Shown here piece after piece: positions 1 to 6,142 of a DNA stretch of 25,414 bases. A program made the translations under genes and the position numbers. The notes under the pieces were generated by a model. The model saw nothing but the letters and a program-made list of their open reading frames with translations. It ran no database searches and was not told where the DNA came from. This stretch comes from Bacillota bacterium (GTDB lineage: Bacteria; Bacillota; Bacilli; Bacillales; Cytobacillaceae), in NCBI GenBank assembly GCA_023389895.1, contig JAEWDX010000067.1, positions 1-25,414 on the forward strand, written 5' to 3'. Numbering within the stretch: position 1 is the first letter of the stretch; every line of letters begins with the position of its first letter.

Positions 1-1
1 G

Positions 2-31
2 GATAATGAACGAAAAAAGGAATCTGATTAA
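2..31 (+). CDS. C-terminal end of upstream gene, possibly whiA (partial)
   Basis: One frame is open from the window edge to a TAA at 29-31 and would encode DNERKKESD, a short charged tail. In Bacillus the gene directly before crh is whiA (yvcL), so this is probably its C-terminus. The tail is far too short to identify from sequence, and the assignment rests only on conserved gene order. The next frame is also open but overlaps the crh ribosome binding site, so it is less likely. Confidence 0.3.
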   Translation, partial: DNERKKESD

Positions 32-52
32 TTTTAGGGAGGTTTGTGAGAA

Positions 53-310
53 ATGATTGAAAAGCAAGTTGAAGTTAAATTGAAAACAGGTTTGCAGGCA
101 AGACCAGCAGCATTGTTTGTTCAAGAAGCAAATCGGTTTTCATCTGATGTTTTTCTTGAAAAAGACGGAAAAAGAATAAATGCGAAAAGCATTATGGGGT
201 TAATGAGTCTTGCCATTAGTGCTGGATCGGTCATTACATTAATTGTAGACGGTAAGGACGAGGCTGAGGCATTCGAAGAATTGTGCAAGTATATCGAGCA
301 GGAAAATTAA
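53..310 (+). CDS. crh: Crh, catabolite repression HPr-like protein
   Basis: An 85-residue HPr-family protein. Ser46 lies in the motif KSIMGLMSL, the site that HPr kinase phosphorylates. Position 15, which is the PEP-dependent phosphorylation histidine in true HPr, is Gln (TGLQARPA). That replacement defines Crh: the protein cannot take part in PTS phosphotransfer, and in Bacillus Crh-Ser46-P serves as a corepressor of CcpA. Length and sequence match B. subtilis Crh closely as I remember it. The ATG is preceded by a strong GGGAGG site 10 bases upstream. It is probably the last gene of a yvcI-yvcJ-yvcK-whiA-crh type operon, because a terminator follows immediately. Confidence 0.96.
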   Translation: MIEKQVEVKLKTGLQARPAALFVQEANRFSSDVFLEKDGKRINAKSIMGLMSLAISAGSVITLIVDGKDEAEAFEELCKYIEQEN

Positions 311-316
311 TGACTT

Positions 317-346
317 AAGCTTGGAGATATTCCAGGCTTTTTTTAT
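317..346 (+). terminator. Rho-independent terminator after crh
   Basis: A 9-bp stem pairs AAGCTTGGA at 317-325 with TCCAGGCTT at 331-339, with one G-U pair and a 5-nt loop. A T-rich run follows. It closes the crh transcript. Confidence 0.8.
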
Positions 347-391
347 TTTTGCTTAAGAATGCAGATGCCGATTCATCTTCGGAAAAGTGAA

Positions 392-496
392 TTGCTCGAT
401 AAAATTGGGAATTTACTAGATAAAAATAAAAAGTTACCCGATAAATTTAAAAATGTGCTAGATAAAATCAAAAAGTTGCTTGATATCACTAGAAAT
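392..496 (+). repeat. Five imperfect 21-bp tandem repeats (heptad-encoding)
   Basis: Five head-to-tail units of exactly 21 bp start at 392, 413, 434, 455 and 476. Each contains a core like TTGCTCGATAAAA or TTACTAGATAAAA. Because 21 is a multiple of 3, one frame stays open from an ATG at 365 to a TAA at 526 (53 codons) and reads as heptads such as ELLDKIG, NLLDKNK, KLPDKFK, NVLDKIK and KLLDITR, a leucine-rich amphipathic pattern. There is no convincing ribosome binding site before the ATG, and the frame runs into the following terminator, so I do not call it a gene with confidence. It lies between the two terminators that follow crh. Confidence 0.75.
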
Positions 497-504
497 ATTG
501 CACT

Positions 505-547
505 AAAAAAGCACATGTGCTTTTAAAAAGAAGCGCATGTGCTTTTT
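505..547. terminator. Bidirectional terminator between crh and clpP
   Basis: A 12-bp stem pairs GCACATGTGCTT at 511-522 with AAGCGCATGTGC at 531-542, with one G-U pair. Five T follow on the plus strand (543-547), and six A precede it (505-510), which give a U tract on the minus strand. The hairpin can therefore end transcripts from crh and from the convergent clpP. Confidence 0.85.
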
Positions 548-564
548 GATGAACCGTTTCTGTG

Positions 565-1164
565 TTATTTTTTGTTATTTTCAACTTTGCGTGAAATAAT
601 TTTATCTACTAGGCCGTATTCAACAGCTTTTTCAGCTGTCATGAAGTTATCACGGTCAGTGTCCTTTGCGATGACTTCAAGTGGCTGTCCAGTTCGTTCA
701 GAAAGAATCGTATTCAATTTATCACGAAGGAACAAAATTCGTTTCGCTGCGATTTCAATTTCTGTTGCTTGACCTTGTGCTCCACCAAGTGGCTGATGGA
801 TCATGACTTCGCTATTTGGAAGAACGTAGCGTTTTCCTTTTTCACCAGCAGCAAGAAGAAAAGCACCCATTGAAGCTGCCATTCCTGTGCAAATCGTTGA
901 AACATCTGCTTTAATAAATTGCATTGTGTCATAAATCGCCATACCAGCAGTAATGCTTCCTCCAGGGCTGTTAATGTACAATGTAATGTCTTTCTCAGGG
1001 TTTTCAGCTTCTAAGAATAATAGTTGTGCGACAATCGAGTTGGCAACATTGTCGTCAATCGCGCTGCCGAGCATGATAATTCGATCTTTTAAAAGTCGGG
1101 AGTAAATATCGTATGCGCGCTCTCCGCGGTTTGTCTGTTCAATAACTGTAGGGATTAAGTTCAT
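565..1164 (-). CDS. clpP: ClpP, ATP-dependent Clp protease proteolytic subunit
   Basis: A 199-residue serine peptidase of family S14, close to the usual ClpP length. It forms tetradecamers that degrade unfolded and regulatory proteins fed by ClpC, ClpX or ClpE in the cytoplasm. The catalytic triad is visible as Ser98 (GMAASMG), His123 (MIHQPLGG) and Asp172. The YINSPGGS segment that shapes the active site is at about 63-70. The open frame extends 47 codons further upstream, but the start at 1164 (MNLIPTVIEQ) is preferred because it has AGGAGGAATT just upstream and matches the family N-terminus. It is monocistronic, with its own promoter and terminator, and regulation by CtsR is indicated by the operator at 1290-1306. 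Confidence 0.97.
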   Translation of the reverse strand: MNLIPTVIEQTNRGERAYDIYSRLLKDRIIMLGSAIDDNVANSIVAQLLFLEAENPEKDITLYINSPGGSITAGMAIYDTMQFIKADVSTICTGMAASMGAFLLAAGEKGKRYVLPNSEVMIHQPLGGAQGQATEIEIAAKRILFLRDKLNTILSERTGQPLEVIAKDTDRDNFMTAEKAVEYGLVDKIISRKVENNKK

Positions 1165-1276
1165 TTTTCTAATTCCTCCTTTAAAAATAAGGGTAAAGCA
1201 ATACACATTCGCCGACGAAATTCCCATGAAAATCAAGGTGCGTTTTTGTCTAAACGAATTTAGTTTCTTTAGTTTC

Positions 1277-1306
1277 ATGATACACTGATGGTCAATAAAG
1301 GTCAAA
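1277..1306 (-). promoter_or_regulatory. clpP sigma-A promoter overlapped by a CtsR operator
   Basis: On the minus strand, TTGACC (1305-1300), a 17-nt spacer and TATCAT (1282-1277) form a good vegetative promoter about 105 nt before the clpP start. On the plus strand the same bases read GGTCAAT (1290-1296), three bases, then GGTCAAA (1300-1306), which is the direct heptad repeat bound by CtsR. Repressor binding would cover the -35 element. A further TTTGAC half at 1309-1314 forms the palindrome GTCAAACATTTGAC with it. Confidence 0.85.
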
Positions 1307-1449
1307 CATTTGACATGAAGAGGTATAAATTTTGTTCGAAAACATTTCTAATTCCATCATACCCGCTACATCGGTTTTTAAACAAAAGTTTCCTTGCAAT
1401 GTCTAAGATTCTATCCTATAATATATAATCGTACCGCATAAAGTTTACG

Positions 1450-1483
1450 TATTGTTTTACTTATTTGAATGTGTAAAACAATA
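1450..1483. repeat. Perfect 11-bp inverted repeat around the tRNA promoter
   Basis: TATTGTTTTAC at 1450-1460 and GTAAAACAATA at 1473-1483 are exact inverted copies separated by 12 nt that contain the putative -35 element of the tRNA promoter. No U tract follows, so it does not look like a terminator. Its role is unknown: it could be an operator, an accessory recombination site or chance in AT-rich DNA. Confidence 0.6.
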
Positions 1484-1492
1484 TCTTATCAT
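1465..1492 (+). promoter_or_regulatory. Candidate sigma-A promoter for tRNA-Arg
   Basis: TTGAAT at 1465-1470, a 16-nt spacer and TATCAT at 1487-1492 predict a start near 1499, about 18 nt before the mature tRNA 5' end. Confidence 0.5.
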
Positions 1493-1516
1493 ATTATGCC
1501 AGTTCGCTAGGATCAT

Positions 1517-1588
1517 GCCCTCGTGGTGTAACGGATAGCACGCAAGATTCCGGTTCTTGTAATGGGGGTTCGATTCCCTCCGAGGGCG
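1517..1588 (+). tRNA. tRNA-Arg(CCG)
   Basis: A full cloverleaf can be drawn. The acceptor GCCCTCG (1517-1523) pairs with CGAGGGC (1581-1587), followed by discriminator G at 1588. The D arm is around GTGTAACGGATAGCAC, and the anticodon stem is CAAGA/TCTTG with loop TTCCGGT. The T arm has loop TTCGATT. The anticodon CCG at 1550-1552 reads the arginine codon CGG. CCA is not encoded. Other Bacillus genomes also carry a tRNA-Arg beside clpP, and such tRNAs are common integration sites. A broken integrase gene lies about 150 bp downstream. Confidence 0.95.
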
Positions 1589-1628
1589 TTTTTGAGTTGA
1601 GTTTAGTTCATTTTGATGATTCATGAAG

Positions 1629-1669
1629 ACACCCCGAAACATTGATGTATCAGTGTTTCGGGGTGTTTT
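1629..1669 (+). terminator. Terminator of tRNA-Arg
   Basis: A perfect 13-bp stem pairs ACACCCCGAAACA (1629-1641) with TGTTTCGGGGTGT (1654-1666), and is followed by TTTT. Confidence 0.85.
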
Positions 1670-1737
1670 CCTTTGATTTTAGATATGTGAGAAAACGCTT
1701 AAAAACGATTAGTTTTAGATTTTTTTTACACATTTTT

Positions 1738-1944
1738 TTACACAAGTGCCATTTCCTCAAAGGTGTTAATTGTGTTTTTTGTATTTTCTATGCGTAGTTC
1801 TTTTATTACGTGTGCATAGTGTCTTAAAGTCGTATCAATGTCGGCATGAACAAGCCGTTCTGATACAAACTAAATTGACACTTTTCGGTAAAGTAAAATG
1901 CACGCGTGAGTGCCTTAGTCCATGAAGCGTTAGAGCTGGAATTT
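1738..1944 (-). pseudogene. Remnant of a phage/ICE tyrosine integrase (C-terminal end)
   Basis: On the minus strand, three pieces together spell the C-terminal catalytic region of a tyrosine recombinase. First is KIPALTLHGLRHS (the HxLRH box with catalytic His and Arg). After a one-base frame change comes CILLYRKVSI, followed by an in-frame TAG. Last is FVSERLVHADIDTTLRHYAH, with the nucleophile Tyr in RHYAH, continuing to a TAA at 1738. At least one frameshift and one stop, plus loss of the N-terminal two thirds, make it a pseudogene. It abuts the stop codon of the next gene at 1945. Its position just after tRNA-Arg fits an element that once integrated there and decayed. Similarity to the Tn916/ICEBs1/phage integrase group is recalled and was not searched. 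Confidence 0.85.
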
Positions 1945-2877
1945 TTAACTTTTCAGATTTCTTTTGAGTGTTTCGTTTACATTTACATGATAACGAAAGT
2001 AACTAAGGGTATCCTTTAAGGACGTATCAATTGAAAACTTTGATCGCCAGTCTAATTGAAGAAGCTTTAAAGGGTCTACTTCCTTAAATTGCTCATCTTC
2101 ATCATTTGAAAGAGATTTCACCTTAAAATCAACCGTTGTTAACTTTTTGTATTTTTGAATAATCTCACCTAATGAATGACTTTTACCAGAATTAACTTCA
2201 TAAACTTCCCCAGATTCTCCCTTGTTTAAGATAATCTCGTATGCACATACAGCGTCTCTAACATCTAAAAAATCTCGTCTCGTATTTAAGTTGTTAACTG
2301 TCAAGACATCCTCCAACCTCTTCTTTTCCATTTCAGCAATGTTTGATGCAAAGATAGAAATCACTCCATTTGAAGGGCCTGGCCCAATTAAATTTGAAGG
2401 TTTTGCAACAACAATATTCAATTTATATAATGTTTGCCATGCTTGAGCAACTTGTACTTGGAGTGTTTTACTAAGACTATAGGGATGTAAGAGAGTGGAG
2501 AAGTTGGTAGGGTCAAATTGAAGAGCAGATCCAACAATCAACATTTTACAGTAAGGCTGTTCTTGTCGAATGGCATCAATTAAATAGGCTGTTGATAACA
2601 TATTTGCTTCTAATGTTGAAATGGGATCTCTCCATGAATTAGCTGTATGGTTTTGTCCTGCTAAATGTAATAAAAAATCAGGTTTTACTTTCTTTATTAA
2701 AACATTTACCTCATTTTTATTCGTTAATTCACACTGCACTATTTTTACATTTTTATCTCCAATCAGGGTTTTGTTTCTTGTAGTCGCAATGATGTCATAA
2801 CCCAAATCTGTAAAATGTTTACATGCATGTTGTCCTGTAAAACCGTTTGCCCCGGTGATAAGCAACTGTGGACTCAT
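1945..2877 (-). CDS. NAD-dependent epimerase/dehydratase, GDP-4-keto-6-deoxymannose reductase (RMD)-like
   Basis: A 310-residue extended short-chain dehydrogenase/reductase. The N-terminal Rossmann fold carries TGANGFTG (residues 8-15), and the catalytic triad is Ser117 (VGSA) with Tyr133-x3-Lys137 (YSLSK). The family modifies nucleotide sugars in the cytoplasm. The TGANGFTGQH start and short length resemble RMD enzymes, which reduce 4-keto-6-deoxy sugars, so it could act after the 4,6-dehydratase encoded upstream at 3179-4168. The substrate cannot be read from the sequence. A GGGAGG site precedes the ATG. It is separated from the upstream gene by 301 nt containing a hexanucleotide repeat, so it may have its own promoter. 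Its stop codon directly abuts the integrase remnant. Confidence 0.8.
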   Translation of the reverse strand: MSPQLLITGANGFTGQHACKHFTDLGYDIIATTRNKTLIGDKNVKIVQCELTNKNEVNVLIKKVKPDFLLHLAGQNHTANSWRDPISTLEANMLSTAYLIDAIRQEQPYCKMLIVGSALQFDPTNFSTLLHPYSLSKTLQVQVAQAWQTLYKLNIVVAKPSNLIGPGPSNGVISIFASNIAEMEKKRLEDVLTVNNLNTRRDFLDVRDAVCAYEIILNKGESGEVYEVNSGKSHSLGEIIQKYKKLTTVDFKVKSLSNDEDEQFKEVDPLKLLQLDWRSKFSIDTSLKDTLSYFRYHVNVNETLKRNLKS

Positions 2878-3178
2878 ATTATCCCTCCCAAAAAAAGTTT
2901 ATCTAAGTTGGTGAAAAATCTGATAGATTAGCCTCTAAAACAAACTAATTTCCATTTTACACAGAAGGAATTTGTCCTCACTTAACAAAGATTTTGTCCT
3001 AGGTATAAACAAATATTAAAAATAACAATGCTGATCTTTTGTTTTAGATATTGATAATCGCACACTTCCTGTCCACAAATTACCCATATCAAAACCAAAA
3101 CCAAAACCAAAACCAAAACCAAAACCTATTGATTAAACGGACTTGATGAAGAAGTAGTATAGGAGGGAATGTGCGATT
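2878..3178. other. 301-nt gene-free stretch with a microsatellite
   Basis: AT-rich spacer between two minus-strand sugar-nucleotide genes. It holds six AAAACC units (3091-3126) and two TTTGTCCT copies near 2969 and 2992. I see no convincing promoter, terminator or open frame with a start codon. A plus-strand frame crossing the repeat reads alternating Lys-Pro but has no start codon. Confidence 0.6.
3091..3126 (+). repeat. Hexanucleotide microsatellite (AAAACC)6
   Basis: Six perfect AAAACC units (GGTTTT on the minus strand) lie about 215-250 nt upstream of the RMD-like gene and just downstream of the 4,6-dehydratase stop codon. It is not in a recognised coding frame. Copy number could vary by strand slippage. 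Confidence 0.95.
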
Positions 3179-4168
3179 TTAAATATCATTTAAAAAATTG
3201 GCCTCAGCTAGCATCTCTTTTATTTCTTCATGTGTCATTAAATTATCCATTGAATTATAAGATGCTTTGCCAACTTTAGGGTAGTTTGCGTACTGCTCCC
3301 AAATATCCAGTATGTTAATTGTAGGAAGAACTACTAGGAAATCTTCATTAAAGGCAACGGTGCGTTCTATTTCATTCTGGGCAATAAGAACTTCGTAAAG
3401 TTTCTCACCAGGTCTACTGCCAGTTTCAATTATTTTAACTTCTTTTTCATAATGGTCTATTAAAACTTCGGCTAACTTAATGATTTCACATGCTGGCATG
3501 TTCATAACAAGGATTTCTCCACCTTTTCCATCAACAGCAGCCTTTAATAACAGCTTAACGGAGTCTTCAGGGGTTAAAAAAAACCTTGTCATTCTTTTAT
3601 CAGTGATGGTAAGTTCATTTTTTTTATTAATTTGTTCAATAAATAAATGGAGAACACTTCCGTTTGTTCCAAGAACGTTCCCGCCTCTTACACAAACAAA
3701 TTTCGTTTTTGAAGTTAACTGATTGGCCTGTACCATTAATTTTTCTGCGATTGCCTTTGTAAAGCCATAAAAATTAGAGGGGTCAGCTGCCTTATCAGTT
3801 GATACATTAATCACCTTTTTTACTTCATTAAATATAGCAGCATCTATAACATTTTGTGAGCCTATTATATTTGTTTTAATTGCTTCTAAAGGAGATTCTT
3901 CACAAATTGGGACATGCTTTAATGCTGCTAGGTGGAATACGTAATCTACATTTTTACAGGCTTGAAATAATGCATCCCGGTCCCGTATATCCCCGATACA
4001 AAAGAGTAATCTCTGATCCTCAATTTCCCTTCTCATTTTTACTTGTCTATCTTCGTTTCGAGAAAAAACAATAACTTTCTTCGGATTATAAGTTAATAAC
4101 TGACGTATAAGCTCATATCCCCATGAGCCAGTCCCACCAGTTACCAATATGACCGCGTTATTGAACAT
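3179..4168 (-). CDS. UDP-N-acetylglucosamine 4,6-dehydratase-like protein (PseB/CapD family)
   Basis: A 329-residue SDR of the polysaccharide biosynthesis (Polysacc_synt_2) group. Visible features are TGGTGSWG (10-17) for NAD(P) binding, GDIRD (59-63), HLAALKHVP (79-87) and the catalytic stretch STDKAADPSNFYG, with Asp125, Lys126, Tyr134 and Lys138. The TDKA signature with YxxxK is typical of enzymes such as PseB and FlaA1, which convert UDP-GlcNAc to a 4-keto-6-deoxy sugar. The length matches soluble PseB and not the larger membrane-bound CapD. It follows the DUF1796 gene with a 20-nt gap and a G-rich Shine-Dalgarno, so the two are probably co-transcribed. The next-step aminotransferase (PseC type) is not in this window. 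The inferred role is supplying a modified sugar for a cell or spore surface glycan. Confidence 0.87.
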   Translation of the reverse strand: MFNNAVILVTGGTGSWGYELIRQLLTYNPKKVIVFSRNEDRQVKMRREIEDQRLLFCIGDIRDRDALFQACKNVDYVFHLAALKHVPICEESPLEAIKTNIIGSQNVIDAAIFNEVKKVINVSTDKAADPSNFYGFTKAIAEKLMVQANQLTSKTKFVCVRGGNVLGTNGSVLHLFIEQINKKNELTITDKRMTRFFLTPEDSVKLLLKAAVDGKGGEILVMNMPACEIIKLAEVLIDHYEKEVKIIETGSRPGEKLYEVLIAQNEIERTVAFNEDFLVVLPTINILDIWEQYANYPKVGKASYNSMDNLMTHEEIKEMLAEANFLNDI

Positions 4169-4188
4169 TCGTATAAACCCCCAGCTTA

Positions 4189-4830
4189 TTAAACATTTAT
4201 AGTAATACCCTCAAAAATCTCTTTCCAATAATGATCATTGCTACTCCATATTTCTCTGTTTGGCAACTCAACAATACAGACTCTCTCCAACGGCCATTCT
4301 TTTTCAACCATACTATTGACGTAAGAATGGTTAACAATAAGAATATTAAAGTCTTTTTTTACTAATTGTGATAATACTGATTCTAGTTCTAATACATCAT
4401 TAAAGGCTCCTTCTGTTCTAATAAACAGGATTCGTTTACTCTTTTCCATCATCTCTAGAAAACGTTGAATTCGTCTGTCAAGTTTTTGTCTAACTTCAGG
4501 ATAAGTTGCCAGATGACTTAATGTATTTCTGTCTGCCTTAAAATCATGGCTTGAAACAATATTATAGGCTTTATCATGCACAACAAGGTACTGTTCAATT
4601 GTATCGACACCCGTAGAATATGCTGTTGGCATTAAATTTGGCATATCCATGAAACCAATAAAATTATTTTTCAAAAGACGACTAACATCTGATAAATTAG
4701 GAGATGACATCCAATCAAGTGGTCCTGCAAAGGGTCTTAAATTATTTTTTCTAAGTTGTAGTGCTGCAAGGCAAACATCTCCTAAACTATAAATTGCATC
4801 ATATTTCCCTTTTATTTCTTCTAAGCTCAT
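4189..4830 (-). CDS. DUF1796 family protein (putative papain-like cysteine peptidase)
   Basis: A 213-residue protein of the DUF1796 type. It opens with YDAIYSLGDVC (Cys20), followed by RPFAGPLDWM at about 32-41 and the FIRTEG and VNHSYV segments typical of the family. The family is annotated as putative papain-like cysteine peptidase from structure prediction, with Cys20 as the likely nucleophile and histidines such as His85 and His95 as candidate partners. No activity is established to my knowledge. DUF1796 genes often sit in Bacillus surface-polysaccharide clusters next to nucleotide-sugar enzymes, as here. The start has a GGAG site (AAAAGGAG). There is no signal peptide, so it is probably cytoplasmic. 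Confidence 0.8.
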   Translation of the reverse strand: MSLEEIKGKYDAIYSLGDVCLAALQLRKNNLRPFAGPLDWMSSPNLSDVSRLLKNNFIGFMDMPNLMPTAYSTGVDTIEQYLVVHDKAYNIVSSHDFKADRNTLSHLATYPEVRQKLDRRIQRFLEMMEKSKRILFIRTEGAFNDVLELESVLSQLVKKDFNILIVNHSYVNSMVEKEWPLERVCIVELPNREIWSSNDHYWKEIFEGITINV

Positions 4831-4925
4831 TTAATTATTCAACTCCTTTTCCTTTTGTTTAAGACTACTCTTATTGAAATGTAGAAAAAATACTACATCC
4901 TGTTGGACTATTTGACCCAGATTCT

Positions 4926-5855
4926 TTACATTTGATTTATCCTTCCTCCCATAACAAATTCATAGGTTTCCTTTAAGCCTTCGTAGAGATCAAACATTGG
5001 TCTCCATTCAAGTGTTTGAATCGCTTTATTATTATCAAGGCTGCTATGTTTGATGTCACCTTTTTTACTTTCCACTCGTACTGTGTCAAATTTGGAGGAA
5101 TGTATTGTTTCTAGGTAGTTAATTAACTGATTGACGGATGTCTTTTTTGATGTACCTATATTTAGCGTCTCTTGGTTCCCATGTTCTATTGCAGCTAAAT
5201 TGGCATTTACGATGTCCTTTACATATATATAATCCCTTGTTTGTTCCCCATCCCCATAAATGGTTAAGCATTTTCTATTTTTTATACGGTCAAGAAATAT
5301 TGCTACAACCCCTCCTTCTCCCTTTGCTAATTGTCTAGGTCCATAGACGTTTCCATATCGAAGAATGGTAAACGGAAGACCATACAGCTTATAAAATAAA
5401 CGTATATAGAATTCAGCACTCAATTTTGAATTTCCATAAAATGAGATGGGCACAGTTGTATGTTCCTCAGAAATTACATTGCTTTTAATCGCACCATAGA
5501 CAGCAGATGTCGAAGAAAAAATAACCTTTTTCACACCAGCTTTACAACTTGCTTCCAAAATATTTATCGTTCCATTGATGTTGACACTAGCATCAAAATT
5601 AGGTTCATTTATCGATTTTCCAACATCCGCCTGAGCAGCTAAATGAAATACTATATCTGGCTTTTCCGTAATAATAATATTTTTTGCATTTTCATACCGT
5701 ATATCTTCCATATGGATAACTGCGGAAGGGTGCACATTCTTTGTACTTCCAGTTAAGAGGTTATCTAAAATGTGTACTTCAAACCCTTTTGATATAAGAG
5801 CTTCAACCAAATGAGAACCAATAAAGCCAGCTCCCCCTGTAACTAATACCTTCAT
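4926..5855 (-). CDS. NAD-dependent epimerase, UDP-glucose 4-epimerase (GalE)-like
   Basis: A 309-residue extended SDR. GGAGFIGSH occupies residues 7-15, the adenine-site Asp is in HMEDIR (48-53), and SSTSAVYG (114-121) and Tyr140-x3-Lys144 (YGNSK) form the catalytic part. RYGNVYGPRQ (around 165) is the usual substrate-domain signature. Such enzymes invert C4 of UDP-hexoses or UDP-uronates, or work as 4,6-dehydratases. GalE-like is the nearest description, but the exact sugar is unknown. GAGGAGAG lies close upstream of the ATG. A 95-nt gap separates it from the DUF1796 gene, so the genes 5855 to 3179 could form one operon. Upstream at 5947-5939 the minus strand reads CATAATCTA, which resembles a sigma-K -10, but I see no matching -35. 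Confidence 0.85.
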   Translation of the reverse strand: MKVLVTGGAGFIGSHLVEALISKGFEVHILDNLLTGSTKNVHPSAVIHMEDIRYENAKNIIITEKPDIVFHLAAQADVGKSINEPNFDASVNINGTINILEASCKAGVKKVIFSSTSAVYGAIKSNVISEEHTTVPISFYGNSKLSAEFYIRLFYKLYGLPFTILRYGNVYGPRQLAKGEGGVVAIFLDRIKNRKCLTIYGDGEQTRDYIYVKDIVNANLAAIEHGNQETLNIGTSKKTSVNQLINYLETIHSSKFDTVRVESKKGDIKHSSLDNNKAIQTLEWRPMFDLYEGLKETYEFVMGGRINQM

Positions 5856-6062
5856 ATTTCACTCTCCTCTTAATTTTTCTAATTATCTTATTCCGTTAAA
5901 GGTAAATTGTATAAACTAGTGTACGTGATATAAAAAAATAGATTATGCTTTTAACTTTTTGCAAATCCCAAAGCACTATGCAAAATGATGAATGTCAAGT
6001 TTTGAGGGTTCGTGAAAAGAAAAAGCTTCTCAAAGCTAATGGCTCTCAAAGATGGTAAACTT

Positions 6063-6092
6063 GAAAAAACTCGCTAAAATTTAAGCGAGTTT
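6063..6092 (-). terminator. Terminator after the repeat-protein gene
   Basis: A 9-bp stem pairs AAACTCGCT at 6067-6075 with AGCGAGTTT at 6084-6092. The A run at 6064-6069 gives a U tract on the minus strand. It ends the glycosyltransferase/repeat-protein transcript. The rest of 5856-6142 shows nothing else recognisable. Confidence 0.75.
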
Positions 6093-6142
6093 CCTACTCA
6101 ATATTGATATTTCTTTTAACAAAATTTAAGAGCTACGAAAAT

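Noticed and set aside
392..496. CRISPR-like array
   Set aside because: The units are contiguous at 21 bp with no unique spacers and no cas genes nearby.
539..772. Open frames antisense to clpP, the glycolytic genes and the molybdoenzyme genes
   Set aside because: They lie opposite genes with clear families, lack ribosome sites and show no recognisable protein features.
1457..1642. A minus-strand open frame of 61 codons across the tRNA
   Set aside because: It is antisense to the tRNA-Arg and its terminator. Open frames of this kind are common artefacts over tRNAs.
1688..1705. CcpA cre site (TGAGAAAACGCTTAAAA)
   Set aside because: The TG and the central CG are two bases too far apart for the cre consensus, and no promoter is nearby.
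3032..3136. Plus-strand Lys-Pro repeat peptide encoded by the AAAACC repeat
   Set aside because: The frame has no start codon between the upstream stop at 3032 and the repeat, and no ribosome binding site.
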